From the NCBI GenBank assembly GCA_004558525.1, contig SFCQ01000025.1, positions 1 through 12,033 on the forward strand: a DNA stretch of 12,033 nt, given 5' to 3'. Source of the DNA: Clostridiales bacterium (lineage in GTDB: Bacteria > Bacillota > Clostridia > Christensenellales > CAG-138). Of this stretch, positions 1 through 6,554 are shown in pieces. A model generated the notes under the pieces. It saw nothing but the letters and a program-made list of their open reading frames with translations. It had not been told where the DNA came from and did no database searches. Made by a program: the position numbers and the translations under genes. Every line of letters starts with the position of its first letter. Positions within the stretch are counted from its first letter, which is position 1.

Positions 1-237
1 GACCGTCGCCACTCGTCCGGCTTCCACTTCCTGCAACATCGCTTGCAGCCCCTCGCGCTCAAAACTCACGCCGGAAAATCCGTCGTCCACAAAAAACTTG
101 GTGTTCAAGAAGTGGTGTTCGTCCGCATAACGCTTTAGTATCATTTTTTGGTGCTGTATGCTTCCGCTTTCCCCGGCCTGCATATCCTCTTGACTTAAAC
201 GGCAGTAAAGGGCGGTGATTTTATTCGACTGTAACAT
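1..237 (-). CDS. Large serine recombinase (TnpX/TndX-like), N-terminal part, cut by window edge
   Basis: This is the first 79 codons of a serine site-specific recombinase, which would excise and integrate the element using a serine nucleophile. The start is the ATG at 235-237, with an AGGAGG at 242-247. The N-terminus contains the resolvase-type motif YCRLSQED (residues 11-18), with Arg13 and Ser15 as the expected catalytic residues. It is followed by a Q-rich helix, then DDGFSG and FEREGLQAML around residues 51-68, all typical of the resolvase N-terminal domain in transposon recombinases. The rest of the protein lies to the left of the window. Its position beside TnpW matches Tn4451-type elements. 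Assignment to the serine recombinase family is firm; the exact subfamily is inferred. Confidence 0.9.
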   Translation of the reverse strand, partial: MLQSNKITALYCRLSQEDMQAGESGSIQHQKMILKRYADEHHFLNTKFFVDDGFSGVSFEREGLQAMLQEVEAGRVATV

Positions 238-241
238 AAGT

Positions 242-315
242 CCTCCTTTCCGACAGCCGAATAAACAAGTATAATGTGTTGCTATCATTATACCATATCC
301 CGCCGCCTAATGCAC
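242..315 (-). promoter_or_regulatory. Possible promoter and ribosome binding site of the recombinase
   Basis: A perfect TATAAT lies on the minus strand at 287-292. The hexamer 17 bp upstream (310-315, GTGCAT) is a poor -35. An AGGAGG at 242-247 precedes the ATG by 4 nt. The RBS is clear; the promoter is tentative because of the weak -35. Confidence 0.4.
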
Positions 316-488
316 TACTCGGACGCTAAAAAGCCCGGATTTCCGGGCTTTTCCTGCAAATCCTTTACAATGAGTTTTTCAATCTTTTTATGGATTGTAT
401 CGGTTGCCTTTTCACTCGGCAACGCTTGAACAAGATAGGTGATTTTCCCTATCTTGCGTTCTGTAATAACAGTCTGGTTTTTATCCAT
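315..488 (-). CDS. tnpW: TnpW family transposon-encoded protein
   Basis: This 57-residue protein begins MDKNQTVITERKIGKITY. It contains the ITERKIGK and SEKATDTI..KIEKLI patterns that I associate with the TnpW family, small proteins of unknown biochemical role first named in Tn4451. The start at 486-488 was chosen because an AGGAGG lies at 498-503, 9 nt upstream; an upstream extension in the same frame has no RBS. The gene lies just ahead of the recombinase gene on the same strand, as in related elements. Its last codons form a strong GC-rich hairpin followed by a T run, so the 3' end doubles as a terminator. No transmembrane segment or signal peptide is visible. Confidence 0.8.
   Translation of the reverse strand: MDKNQTVITERKIGKITYLVQALPSEKATDTIHKKIEKLIVKDLQEKPGNPGFLASE
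326..352 (-). terminator. Terminator hairpin inside the 3' end of tnpW
   Basis: The inverted repeat 329-338/343-352 (aaaagcccgg/ccgggctttt) has a 4-nt loop and is followed on the minus strand by a T run. It lies within the last codons of tnpW. It would insulate tnpW transcription from the recombinase gene, which has its own RBS and possible promoter. Confidence 0.65.
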
Positions 489-625
489 TAGAAAAAACCT
501 CCTTTTCCTGTATGGATAAACTGTATTCATCAAAAGGCAGAAACGGGCGGTTGTTAGCTGCAACCTCACGGGAGTTTCACCCCGGCCCATGCTGATGGGT
601 GCGCCGCGCAATGCTTTGAGGGCGT

Positions 626-829
626 TCAACGCGGGAGTATCATTGTAGCCGTTTGTATGTCGTCGCCCACAAGCTGCTAAACCTGTTTTACGGCGCGGTA
701 GTTCTCGCTCGGCTTTTCCCCGTAGGGGAAAAGCGTCATGGCGTACCCGCCGCCCGGCTCGATACAGACGGAATGTACCCGTTTGCCTGTTATGCTGCCC
801 GCCGCTGGCGGGCTTTCTTTGTCAAGGTA
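626..829 (-). pseudogene. Decayed small reading frame with in-frame amber stop, unknown function
   Basis: On the minus strand a frame with protein-like composition contains SVCIEPGGGYAMTLFPYGEK followed by SENYRAVKQV. It hits TAG at 677-679, then continues in frame with QLVGDDIQTATMILPR to a TGA at 626-628. No ATG with an RBS is visible upstream; the only internal ATG gives a 20-residue peptide. I read it as a remnant with a lost start and a nonsense change. An alternative is that the true gene shifts into the neighbouring frame after codon KQV. I do not recognise the family. The hairpin gcttttcccc/ggggaaaagc near 712-734 lies within this frame. Confidence 0.3.
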
Positions 830-830
830 C

Positions 831-874
831 AAAAAGGGCGGGGCGTAGAAAGGGAAGATAAATACGCCCCGCCC
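831..874 (-). terminator. Rho-independent terminator after the HTH gene
   Basis: A perfect 12-bp GC-rich inverted repeat (836-847 with 863-874, gggcggggcgta/tacgccccgccc) has a 15-nt loop. On the minus strand it is followed by TTTTT (831-835). It lies just downstream of the HTH gene stop at 882. Confidence 0.85.
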
Positions 875-881
875 CGTGGGG

Positions 882-1112
882 TCAGTCAGCCCGGAATGTC
901 AGGATAGCCGCAATCAGCTTTGTTTCCAGCCTGCGGCGCATTTCCTCGTCAACATACATACGGGGGCTTCCGCTTTCATCGGAATATTGCAGCATGGAGA
1001 GCTTCGCAATATACCCCGCATAATGTTTGAGCACCCTGTTCATCGCTTCCGCGTCGCCCTTTGCCGCCGCCGAAATGACGGGGAAAGGCAGAAGCGGTCT
1101 TTCATTTTTCAT
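882..1112 (-). CDS. Small helix-turn-helix protein of conjugative transposons (HTH_16-like)
   Basis: This 76-residue protein begins MKNERPLLPFPVISAAAKGD and resembles the short HTH proteins that follow the sigma-like gene in Tn916-type elements (Tn916 orf8-like). The pattern IxAAxxGDxEAMxxVLxHYxGYI is characteristic. The start at 1110-1112 has a GGAGG 8 nt upstream. A longer version would begin at a TTG codon at 1127 that lies within the same RBS, so I reject it. It overlaps the 3' end of the sigma-like gene by 11 nt, implying translational coupling. The pair probably acts in regulating the element; the target promoters cannot be read from this window. Confidence 0.8.
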   Translation of the reverse strand: MKNERPLLPFPVISAAAKGDAEAMNRVLKHYAGYIAKLSMLQYSDESGSPRMYVDEEMRRRLETKLIAAILTFRAD

Positions 1113-1530
1113 CTGCGTTTCCTCCAATCCATTCTTTCAACAGCTTCAAAGTGCTTGTCCGCCGGTAAGTTACGGAACGGCGTATCATGTTCAGCCGCCT
1201 TGCAATCTCATAATCAGACATTTCAAGGAAGTAGAACAGCAAGATAACCTCCTGCTTGTCCTTTGGGAGCGCGGCAATCGCCTGTGCAAGTTCGGGATTG
1301 TCCACATAGACAGTGCAGCCTAAAATATCAAACGCGCTGTCCTCCGCAAAGTAACGGTCATACGCCGCAAACTGCGCCATAGCTTCTGCGGGGAGTTCCG
1401 ACAGGGAGATTTCCCGGCTTCGTTTCCGTACGATCTCGTCGAGATAGTCCCGCGCTTCGTTGCGCAATACCTTTTTGCAAAATGCGTCAAAGGTATGCCG
1501 GATATGTTCTTCATGGGATTGAGATTTCAT
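1102..1530 (-). CDS. Sigma-70-family-like regulator (Tn916 orf7-like)
   Basis: This 142-residue protein has a region-4-like C-terminal half. LPKDKQEVILLFYFLEMSDYEIARRL (residues about 89-114) is followed by RRSVTYRRTSTLKLLKEWI, the usual helix-turn-helix that contacts -35 elements. The N-terminal half (FDAFCKKVLRNEARDYLDE) matches the short sigma-like proteins of conjugative transposons. The start at 1528-1530 is supported by AGGAGG at 1538-1543 with 7-nt spacing. It is the first gene of a two-gene unit with the HTH protein. Such pairs are thought to control ICE gene expression. No convincing promoter was found upstream. Confidence 0.85.
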   Translation of the reverse strand: MKSQSHEEHIRHTFDAFCKKVLRNEARDYLDEIVRKRSREISLSELPAEAMAQFAAYDRYFAEDSAFDILGCTVYVDNPELAQAIAALPKDKQEVILLFYFLEMSDYEIARRLNMIRRSVTYRRTSTLKLLKEWIGGNADEK

Positions 1531-1727
1531 CTTCTCACCTCCTTTCGCTGCCGCGAAAGCGGGTGATTGTTGTCCTCCCTTTCACCACTACTACGGTGGG
1601 GTTATCCCATTTAGGAAAAGAAGCGGCGGGGCGCTTTGAAAAAATATTTTCGCTTCCAATCAGCCCGCCTCCCGTCCGCATTTGAAACAGCGGGCAGAAG
1701 GGCGGGGCGCGGCAGGAAAGGCAGAAA

Positions 1728-1775
1728 AACAAAAAGGCGCACAAGCAGGTTTTTCGTCCTGCCTGTGCGCCTTTT
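1728..1775 (-). terminator. Strong hairpin terminator
   Basis: An 18-bp inverted repeat (1732-1749 with 1758-1775, one A/C mismatch) has an 8-nt loop. On the minus strand it is followed by TTTTTG and TTTTTC runs. It sits about 120 bp beyond the target-gene terminator and upstream of the sigma-like gene. Confidence 0.8.
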
Positions 1776-1884
1776 GCGCGGATTTGGGCATGAAAAAGAA
1801 AGCGGGTGCGGTTATCCACCGCGCCCGCCCGGAATGTTCCGAAAATCAGCCGCGCCGCTGCGAAAGGGGCGTTTCCGGTTTACA

Positions 1885-1926
1885 AAAAGAGAAAACGGGG
1901 CGCGGGGCAGATACGCCCGCGCCCCG
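1885..1926 (-). terminator. Terminator of the DGR operon
   Basis: A perfect 11-bp inverted repeat (1896-1906 with 1916-1926, cggggcgcggg/cccgcgccccg) has a 9-nt loop. On the minus strand TTTTCTCTTTTT follows. It begins 14 nt after the target-gene stop codon. Confidence 0.9.
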
Positions 1927-1939
1927 TAAGAGGTTAAGG

Positions 1940-4900
1940 TTATGAATGAATAGGCTGCGCGTCGTCCCCGCCGTTTCCCCCGCGCCGTTTCAAGCCCGCC
2001 GCCAAAGCAATACAGGCCGCAAGGGAACAGAGCAGCAGGGAAAGCCAAAAACCGCTGTTCCCCGCGTCGCCCGTCTGCGGGATATTCGCCGTTTTGTCCG
2101 GGTTTATCCAGCCCATGCCGCCCGCTGCGGTCACGCCTTTTTCGAGATCGTTTTTTTCACAGAAACGGTGCAGCATAGCCGCAAACTCGGCTCTCGTAGC
2201 GTTGCCCTGCGGGTCGAGCATACCGTTGTCCCTGCCCTCAAAAATCCCGTAGCCGACAGCCCACGCCATAGCTTCCTGCGCCCACTCGGAAATATCGTCC
2301 TTGTCGGCAAAGCGGTCAAGGCTGCCCGTTATTTCGGTGTCATAGCCTTTGTACTCGGCGTAGCGATAGAAAAACGCTGCAAGCTGTTCTCTTGTTACCG
2401 GGTCGTTTGTGCCGAACAGATTATTGCCGTAGCCCACGGCAATGCCGTTTTCATTCGCCCATACAATCGCGTCGGTGTACCACTCGCCGTTTTTTACATC
2501 TGTAAAGGGATTATCACCCTCCGGCTCCGGCTTTCCCTCCATACGCCATATTGTCGTGGCAACCATAGCGCGGGTGGTCGTACCGTAAGGGTCAAAGGTG
2601 TTATCGCTTGTGCCAACCATCAGATCGTTTGCAAGCACAAACATTACGTCGTCATAAAACCAGTCGTTTTCCGAAACGTCGGTAAACGGGTTTTCAAAGC
2701 CTGTACTCGGATTTTCTTTCTTTTCTTCCCACCCGGCGTAAACCGTCGTGTTGCGGGTAAGGCGTATGCTTGTGATTTTATCCGTCAAACCCTTGTCGGC
2801 ATACCAGCCGGTAAAGTCGTAGCCCTCGCGGGTCGGCTTGTAGCCCGAAAGGTCAACCGTCGTATATTCGGCGCGGCGGATAGAAGCGATCGCGCTGCCG
2901 CCGTTGGTTTCAAATGTCAGGCGGTAATAATCGGTTGTGCTGCCGCCTGTACCGCCCCCGCCGTTATACTTCCAATTTGCCGTAATTGTTGTATTGGCTG
3001 CGGGCATGGTAAAGGTGGTGCTTGCGCTGGAAGCGTCGGAAAACGAGCCGCCGTTTGAGGTTGTCCACCCGTCAAAGTGGTAATTGCTGCGGCTTCCCGC
3101 ATTGATATTGATAACCGCGCCCTCGGCGTACTCGCCGCCTGCGGTGGCGCCGCTACCGCCGTTTAGTTCCACTGTGAGGGTGTAAGTAGCCGGGGCGGTT
3201 TCCGTTACCGTAAAGGAAATCGCAACCTGTGCGCTTGCGCCGTTGCTGCCGGAAATGGTAAGCGTTTCGCTGTGGTTTCCTGCGGTAAGCCCGGTTTTCG
3301 GCTGGACGGTGAATGTCGCCGTACCGCCCGCCGCAAGGTCGGTCGTGGACAGAGTGCCGATATTAAAATCCGTTGCCGTAGGCTGATTGAGGGTAATTGT
3401 CTGATTGCCCGTATTGGTGATGGTTACGGTCTGCGCTGCGGGCGCGGACGAATAGCCCTCCATCGCGCTGCCAAAATCCAGCGCGGACGGGTCAGCGGAA
3501 ATGCCGTAACTCGGCGCAACATAGGCGGGTATCTCGATTTTCAGCTTGCCGCTTATATTTCCCGCCGCGTCCTTTACGACGATGTAAATATCCTTTGCGC
3601 CCGCCCCGGCAAGGCTTGTAAGGGAAATGGTCTGCTCGGTTGTATCGCAAGCAGTACCCGTCCCGCTGGTACTAACGTCCGGCTCGGCTGCACCGCTTTC
3701 CACGACTGTATAGTAATAGCTGCCCGCTTCGTTGCTGGTAAACTTCACCGTCGCGGCGGTTTCGCTGGTGCGGGTCGCGCCGCCTCCTGTCAGCGTCGGG
3801 GCGGTGGTATCGCTGGAAACGTTGAGGGTAACTGCTTCAAACGCGCTGGCATAGTCGGTCAGCTTGGTATCGTCGTTTTCACCGCCGTTATATTGTTCGC
3901 TGAACACATTAAGGGTATATGTCCCTTCTGCAAGGGAAGCCGGGATTTTAATTTTGATTTGTCCGCTTGCGTTGTTCGTCTGCGCCACTCTGCCATAATA
4001 CTGTGCGCCGCTTTTATCCGCAATGATGACGGAGATATATTCATTCGCCCCGGTGGCCGCCCCGGTGTAATTCAGCGTAATGGTATCGCCGGGCTTGCCG
4101 CTGGCGGTTTCTTCCGTTACGCCAAACTCGCGGCTATCATCTAACAGCGTCAGCTTCCACTCGTTTCCGTCATAATCGCCAATTTCAAAAATCGCGTCGG
4201 CGGCTTCGCCGCCTTGATTACCGCCGCCGTTGGCGGCGGGGATTTTGCCGCCTTCGGCGGCAGATGTGAAGAGGACAGAGTTCAGATCTAAATTAAAAGC
4301 GGGACGAGCCGCACAGAAAGCGCGCACGATGAGGTAGTTCACATCCCCAGAGTTGAAGACCGCGCCCGCAAAGTCGGGATAGAATGCGTAAGGCGAGCGG
4401 AGCCACCACACATCGGCGCTATTGCCATAATTGGCAATACGCGTATTGTCATCGGTAAAACCGTATGCGCTGTTTTCCGCTTCCTCTGCCGAGAGGAAAA
4501 ATACCTTGTCCCCGTTTAGGATATTTTCAGAGGCGGCAAATGGTACGCTATATGTACTGCTGGTAAATGCTCCATCGCTTTTCGTGGTTGCAAGCACCGC
4601 GCCCTGCTCGCCCTCGGAAAAATTGCCGTTGTAAAAGGTTCTACACCAGTCCTGCGCCGTACTGCCTTGCCATACGTTGCTGCCGTTTCCGCTGTTATCA
4701 AAATACACATCTCCGAAACTGCCTGTTCCAAGCAGCGCGTCGGAGAGCAGGAAAAGGCCGCTTCCCCCGGTGTTGGTCTGGTCGTCCAAAACCCGCCATT
4801 TGATTGGGTTTTCCTCCCATGTCCCGAAATAGATGTTATCGGCCTGCCCGCCGCTGATATTGGCGGCAGTCCCGCTGTCCACAAGCTGTATCGCCTTGCC

Positions 4901-4996
4901 GGTATCTGTTCCCGCCGCAAAAGCGACCTGTGGCAAGAGCCCTGCCACAAGACAGATGGCAAGCAGTAAGCTGATTATTTTTCGTTTCGGTTTCAT
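1940..4996 (-). CDS. DGR target: secreted multidomain surface protein with variable DUF6273/C-lectin-like domain
   Basis: A 1018-residue protein beginning MKPKRKIISLLLAICLVAGL, with a signal peptide likely cut after AFA (residue 27). The start at 4994-4996 has AGGAGG at 5004-5009 with 7-nt spacing; an ATG at 5050 lies inside the RT gene and would spoil the signal peptide. Domains by residue: DUF6273-like domain about 45-245 (YFGTW, KWRVLDD, VFFLSAEEA, VWWLRSP, ARPAFNLDL); beta-rich domain 268-394; Ig-like 397-490; choice-of-anchor/HYDIN-like 497-597; divergent InlB-like repeat 604-676; InlB B-repeat 690-757; SLH domains about 769-822, 829-885 and 893-952; IPQTG at 972-976, membrane helix about 982-1002 and KRR. 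The VR encodes residues 193-233, close to the N-terminus, whereas most DGR targets carry it at the C-terminus. The likely role is display of a diversified ligand-binding domain on the cell surface; the ligand is unknown. The domain names come from motif recognition, not a search. Confidence 0.92.
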   Translation of the reverse strand: MKPKRKIISLLLAICLVAGLLPQVAFAAGTDTGKAIQLVDSGTAANISGGQADNIYFGTWEENPIKWRVLDDQTNTGGSGLFLLSDALLGTGSFGDVYFDNSGNGSNVWQGSTAQDWCRTFYNGNFSEGEQGAVLATTKSDGAFTSSTYSVPFAASENILNGDKVFFLSAEEAENSAYGFTDDNTRIANYGNSADVWWLRSPYAFYPDFAGAVFNSGDVNYLIVRAFCAARPAFNLDLNSVLFTSAAEGGKIPAANGGGNQGGEAADAIFEIGDYDGNEWKLTLLDDSREFGVTEETASGKPGDTITLNYTGAATGANEYISVIIADKSGAQYYGRVAQTNNASGQIKIKIPASLAEGTYTLNVFSEQYNGGENDDTKLTDYASAFEAVTLNVSSDTTAPTLTGGGATRTSETAATVKFTSNEAGSYYYTVVESGAAEPDVSTSGTGTACDTTEQTISLTSLAGAGAKDIYIVVKDAAGNISGKLKIEIPAYVAPSYGISADPSALDFGSAMEGYSSAPAAQTVTITNTGNQTITLNQPTATDFNIGTLSTTDLAAGGTATFTVQPKTGLTAGNHSETLTISGSNGASAQVAISFTVTETAPATYTLTVELNGGSGATAGGEYAEGAVININAGSRSNYHFDGWTTSNGGSFSDASSASTTFTMPAANTTITANWKYNGGGGTGGSTTDYYRLTFETNGGSAIASIRRAEYTTVDLSGYKPTREGYDFTGWYADKGLTDKITSIRLTRNTTVYAGWEEKKENPSTGFENPFTDVSENDWFYDDVMFVLANDLMVGTSDNTFDPYGTTTRAMVATTIWRMEGKPEPEGDNPFTDVKNGEWYTDAIVWANENGIAVGYGNNLFGTNDPVTREQLAAFFYRYAEYKGYDTEITGSLDRFADKDDISEWAQEAMAWAVGYGIFEGRDNGMLDPQGNATRAEFAAMLHRFCEKNDLEKGVTAAGGMGWINPDKTANIPQTGDAGNSGFWLSLLLCSLAACIALAAGLKRRGGNGGDDAQPIHS
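4199..4262 (-). promoter_or_regulatory. Three tandem GC-rich hairpins just 3' of VR (candidate homing cruciforms)
   Basis: In coding orientation, 36 bp past the VR end, three perfect inverted repeats follow in series. They are 4246-4252/4256-4262 (7 bp, loop ttc), 4221-4228/4232-4239 (8 bp, loop gtt) and 4199-4204/4208-4213 (6 bp, loop ttc). In the Bordetella phage DGR a short GC-rich hairpin or cruciform downstream of IMH is needed for efficient target recognition; equivalence here is inferred. They also encode a Gly/Ala-rich linker, which could explain some of the pattern. Confidence 0.55.
4299..4420 (-). repeat. DGR variable repeat (VR)
   Basis: This 122-bp segment of the target gene aligns ungapped with TR at 6386-6507 (constant offset 2087). 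It has 97 identities and 25 differences; 22 differences are at TR coding-strand adenines. The variable codons include TAC, TTC, TAT, CCC, GAC, TTT, TCT, GAT, CTC, ATC, CGC and GCT where TR has AAC, AAT or ACC. The invariant left end (4299-4312, coding gcggctcgtcccgc) is the probable IMH-like initiation segment. The right constant part encodes VWWLRSP. Confidence 0.95.
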
Positions 4997-5027
4997 TTTA
5001 TGTCCTCCTGTCCTTTTCTTCACATCT

Positions 5028-6107
5028 TTATGCGTTTTCGGGCGTTTCACCCGGAACTGCCATTACTTCTCCTTTCGGGGCTTTTGTCAGTACAAACTTT
5101 CCATATATCTTCGCTTGCAGCTTCCATGTATGCCCATGCTGCAAATGCCCGTCGTAGCTTGCAAGGCTGCGCTTGATTGCGTCAAAATCCATCTCCCCGC
5201 TGCGGTATTTCTCTTGAAAGGCTTTCAGCCGCCTCTTAAACCGCCGCTTATTGCTTGTCCGAAACCGCCGTATGACCTTGCCCGTATCGGTCAGATAAAA
5301 CCTCCAGCCGAGATAATCCACGCCCTCCGAAACGGGGAAAATCTGCGTTTTCTCGTTAAACTCAAGTTTCAGCTTTTCAGCCGCAAACGCCCGGATTTCC
5401 GCAAGGCAGGTTTTTAAGTGTTCTTTATCCTCATGCAGCAAAATCAAATCGTCCATATACCGGGTATAGTATTTGATTTTGTACTTTTCCTTAATGATAC
5501 GGTCTATCCGGTCAAGATAGTACAGGGCAAACCATTGGCTTGACTGATTTCCCATCGGCAGCCCTTTTCCCGTATCGGCGTTAAAGCTGTCGATGACCTG
5601 ATACAGAAACGTCAAAACCTCTTTATCGGGAAAACGCCGGAGTAAGTACTTCAATACGCCGTGGTCGATACTGTCAAAATATTTTCGCACGTCGCATTTC
5701 AGAAAATATCCCTTTGTGCCATGCTCTTTGTAAAACGCCTGTAAAAACCCTGTCAAACGTTTCATGGCAAAATGCGTCCCCTTATTTTCCCGGCAAGCCG
5801 CGCAATCGTAAATCAACCGTTTTTCAAAATACGGCTTCAATACGTTGTCGCATAGGCTGTGCTGCACCACACGTCCCCGAAAAGAGAGGGCTTGTATTTC
5901 CCGCTTCTTCGGGTCGTAAATCATAAAGCGGTGGTAGGGCGGCGTTTGATAGCGTCTGTTCTCCAACTCATCGTGCAGCTTCCAGAGGTTTTCCGCAAGG
6001 TTTAGTTCAAACTCGATCACTTCCCTTTTTGTACGCTTGCACCGCGCCGCCATTTTATATGCCCGGTACAGGTTTTCAAACTGATATATTTTCTCATACT
6101 CCGTCAT
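5028..6107 (-). CDS. DGR reverse transcriptase
   Basis: A 359-residue RT (from the ATG at 6105-6107). The active-site motif YMDD is at residues 217-220 and the first catalytic Asp lies in KCDVRKYFDSIDH (about 137-149). The GLPMGNQSSQW segment (about 182-192) carries the SQ-containing motif 4 that marks DGR RTs, where retroviral and group II RTs have QG. There is no maturase (X) or endonuclease domain, and the length suits DGR RTs. The start was chosen for AAGGAG at 6118-6123 (10-nt spacing); an ATG at 6158 is an alternative with a weaker RBS. It lies 278 nt after TR and 31 nt before the target gene, in the same apparent operon. It would copy TR RNA into cDNA with errors opposite adenines, together with Avd. 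Confidence 0.96.
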   Translation of the reverse strand: MTEYEKIYQFENLYRAYKMAARCKRTKREVIEFELNLAENLWKLHDELENRRYQTPPYHRFMIYDPKKREIQALSFRGRVVQHSLCDNVLKPYFEKRLIYDCAACRENKGTHFAMKRLTGFLQAFYKEHGTKGYFLKCDVRKYFDSIDHGVLKYLLRRFPDKEVLTFLYQVIDSFNADTGKGLPMGNQSSQWFALYYLDRIDRIIKEKYKIKYYTRYMDDLILLHEDKEHLKTCLAEIRAFAAEKLKLEFNEKTQIFPVSEGVDYLGWRFYLTDTGKVIRRFRTSNKRRFKRRLKAFQEKYRSGEMDFDAIKRSLASYDGHLQHGHTWKLQAKIYGKFVLTKAPKGEVMAVPGETPENA

Positions 6108-6385
6108 GCGGACTATGCTCCTTATCTCACCGCCGGGAAAGAGCGTTTCAAAGGCCATAATGGGCTGCTCTTTCAAAGAAACCGAAAGCGTCCTGCCGGG
6201 CTTGCTCTGCCGCTTGCCCCGTTTGCGTCCGGCTGCTCCGGCGGCATGTGTTTTTCCGCGCTTTGCTTCTCCATGACACCCCTGCGCGAAAGGGAATAGG
6301 GTTCCTTTGCCTTATGCAAGCAAGCCTTTTTTCCGGCCTGCACGGGTATGACGCGCCTGCGGCATACTTCGGGCAATAAGGCGAC
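6108..6385 (-). ncRNA. TR-RT spacer, likely part of the DGR template RNA
   Basis: A 278-nt stretch between TR and the RT start. In the Bordetella DGR the RNA downstream of TR is required for cDNA priming and Avd/RT binding, so this is the expected place for such a scaffold. GC-rich complementary segments are visible (for example ccggagcagccgg). It contains an ATG-started frame (MEKQSAEKHMPPEQPDANG...) of about 33 codons with only a weak AGGGG ahead; I do not call it a gene. The RNA role is inferred. Confidence 0.5.
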
Positions 6386-6507
6386 GCGGGACGAGCCGCC
6401 CAGTCATTGTTCACGTTGTTGTTGTTCACATTCCCATTGTTGTTGACCGCGCCCGCATTGTTGGTATTGTTTGCGTTAGGCGAGCGGAGCCACCACACAC
6501 CGGCGCT
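6386..6507 (-). ncRNA. DGR template repeat (TR)
   Basis: Non-coding homologue of VR. In the VR codon phase it reads WWLRSPNANNTNNAGAV followed by NNNGNVNNNNVNND, that is 15 Asn codons (AAC or AAT) and one ACC at the diversified sites. It has 34 adenines on the coding strand, 22 of which differ in the present VR, against 3 of 88 other positions. Randomising the adenines of AAY gives NNY codons, which encode 15 amino acids and no stop. It lies between avd and the RT gene, the usual place. Confidence 0.95.
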
Positions 6508-6554
6508 CAAAGATTATACAACCCTATCCCGTATATGATATAAAGCCTTGCGGC

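Larger units (their letters stand above)
1531..1939. other. Gene-free stretch between the sigma-like gene and the DGR target gene
   Basis: About 400 bp with no gene I would defend. It holds the sigma-like RBS, a possible leader frame (minus strand, ending at 1535) reading NPTVVVVKGRTTITRFRG, and two strong minus-strand terminators. The terminator nearer the target gene plainly belongs to it; the second (1732-1775) has no obvious gene of its own, so read-through protection or a small RNA is possible. Confidence 0.6.

Noticed and set aside
560..600. Group II intron domain-V-like motif (ggggtgaaactcc)
   Set aside because: The paired arms do not form the full domain V fold, and no intron RT lies nearby.
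653..907. 84-codon plus-strand open frame
   Set aside because: No RBS, runs through a minus-strand terminator hairpin, and its composition is unlike a real protein.
1946..3058. 370-codon plus-strand open frame
   Set aside because: It lies antisense to the SLH/InlB part of the target. Its Cys/Arg/Val-rich composition is that of a shadow frame of a GC-rich gene, and it has no RBS.
3272..4144. 290-codon plus-strand open frame
   Set aside because: Antisense to the Ig-like region of the target; composition is shadow-like and no domain is recognisable.
5028..6107. Group II intron or retron reverse transcriptase
   Set aside because: There is no maturase or endonuclease domain and no convincing intron domain V or msr/msd. 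The SQ motif and the TR/VR pair identify a DGR.
6400..6475. Short repeated gtt/aac units suggesting a microsatellite or CRISPR-like array
   Set aside because: The units are irregular, without spacers, and are explained fully by the Asn-codon template repeat.
6176..6510. 120-codon open frame through the TR with an Asn-rich segment
   Set aside because: It starts at a TTG with no RBS, and the Asn run is the AAY template of the DGR; the frame is shared with VR because TR derives from it. The part beyond TR has no protein-like features.
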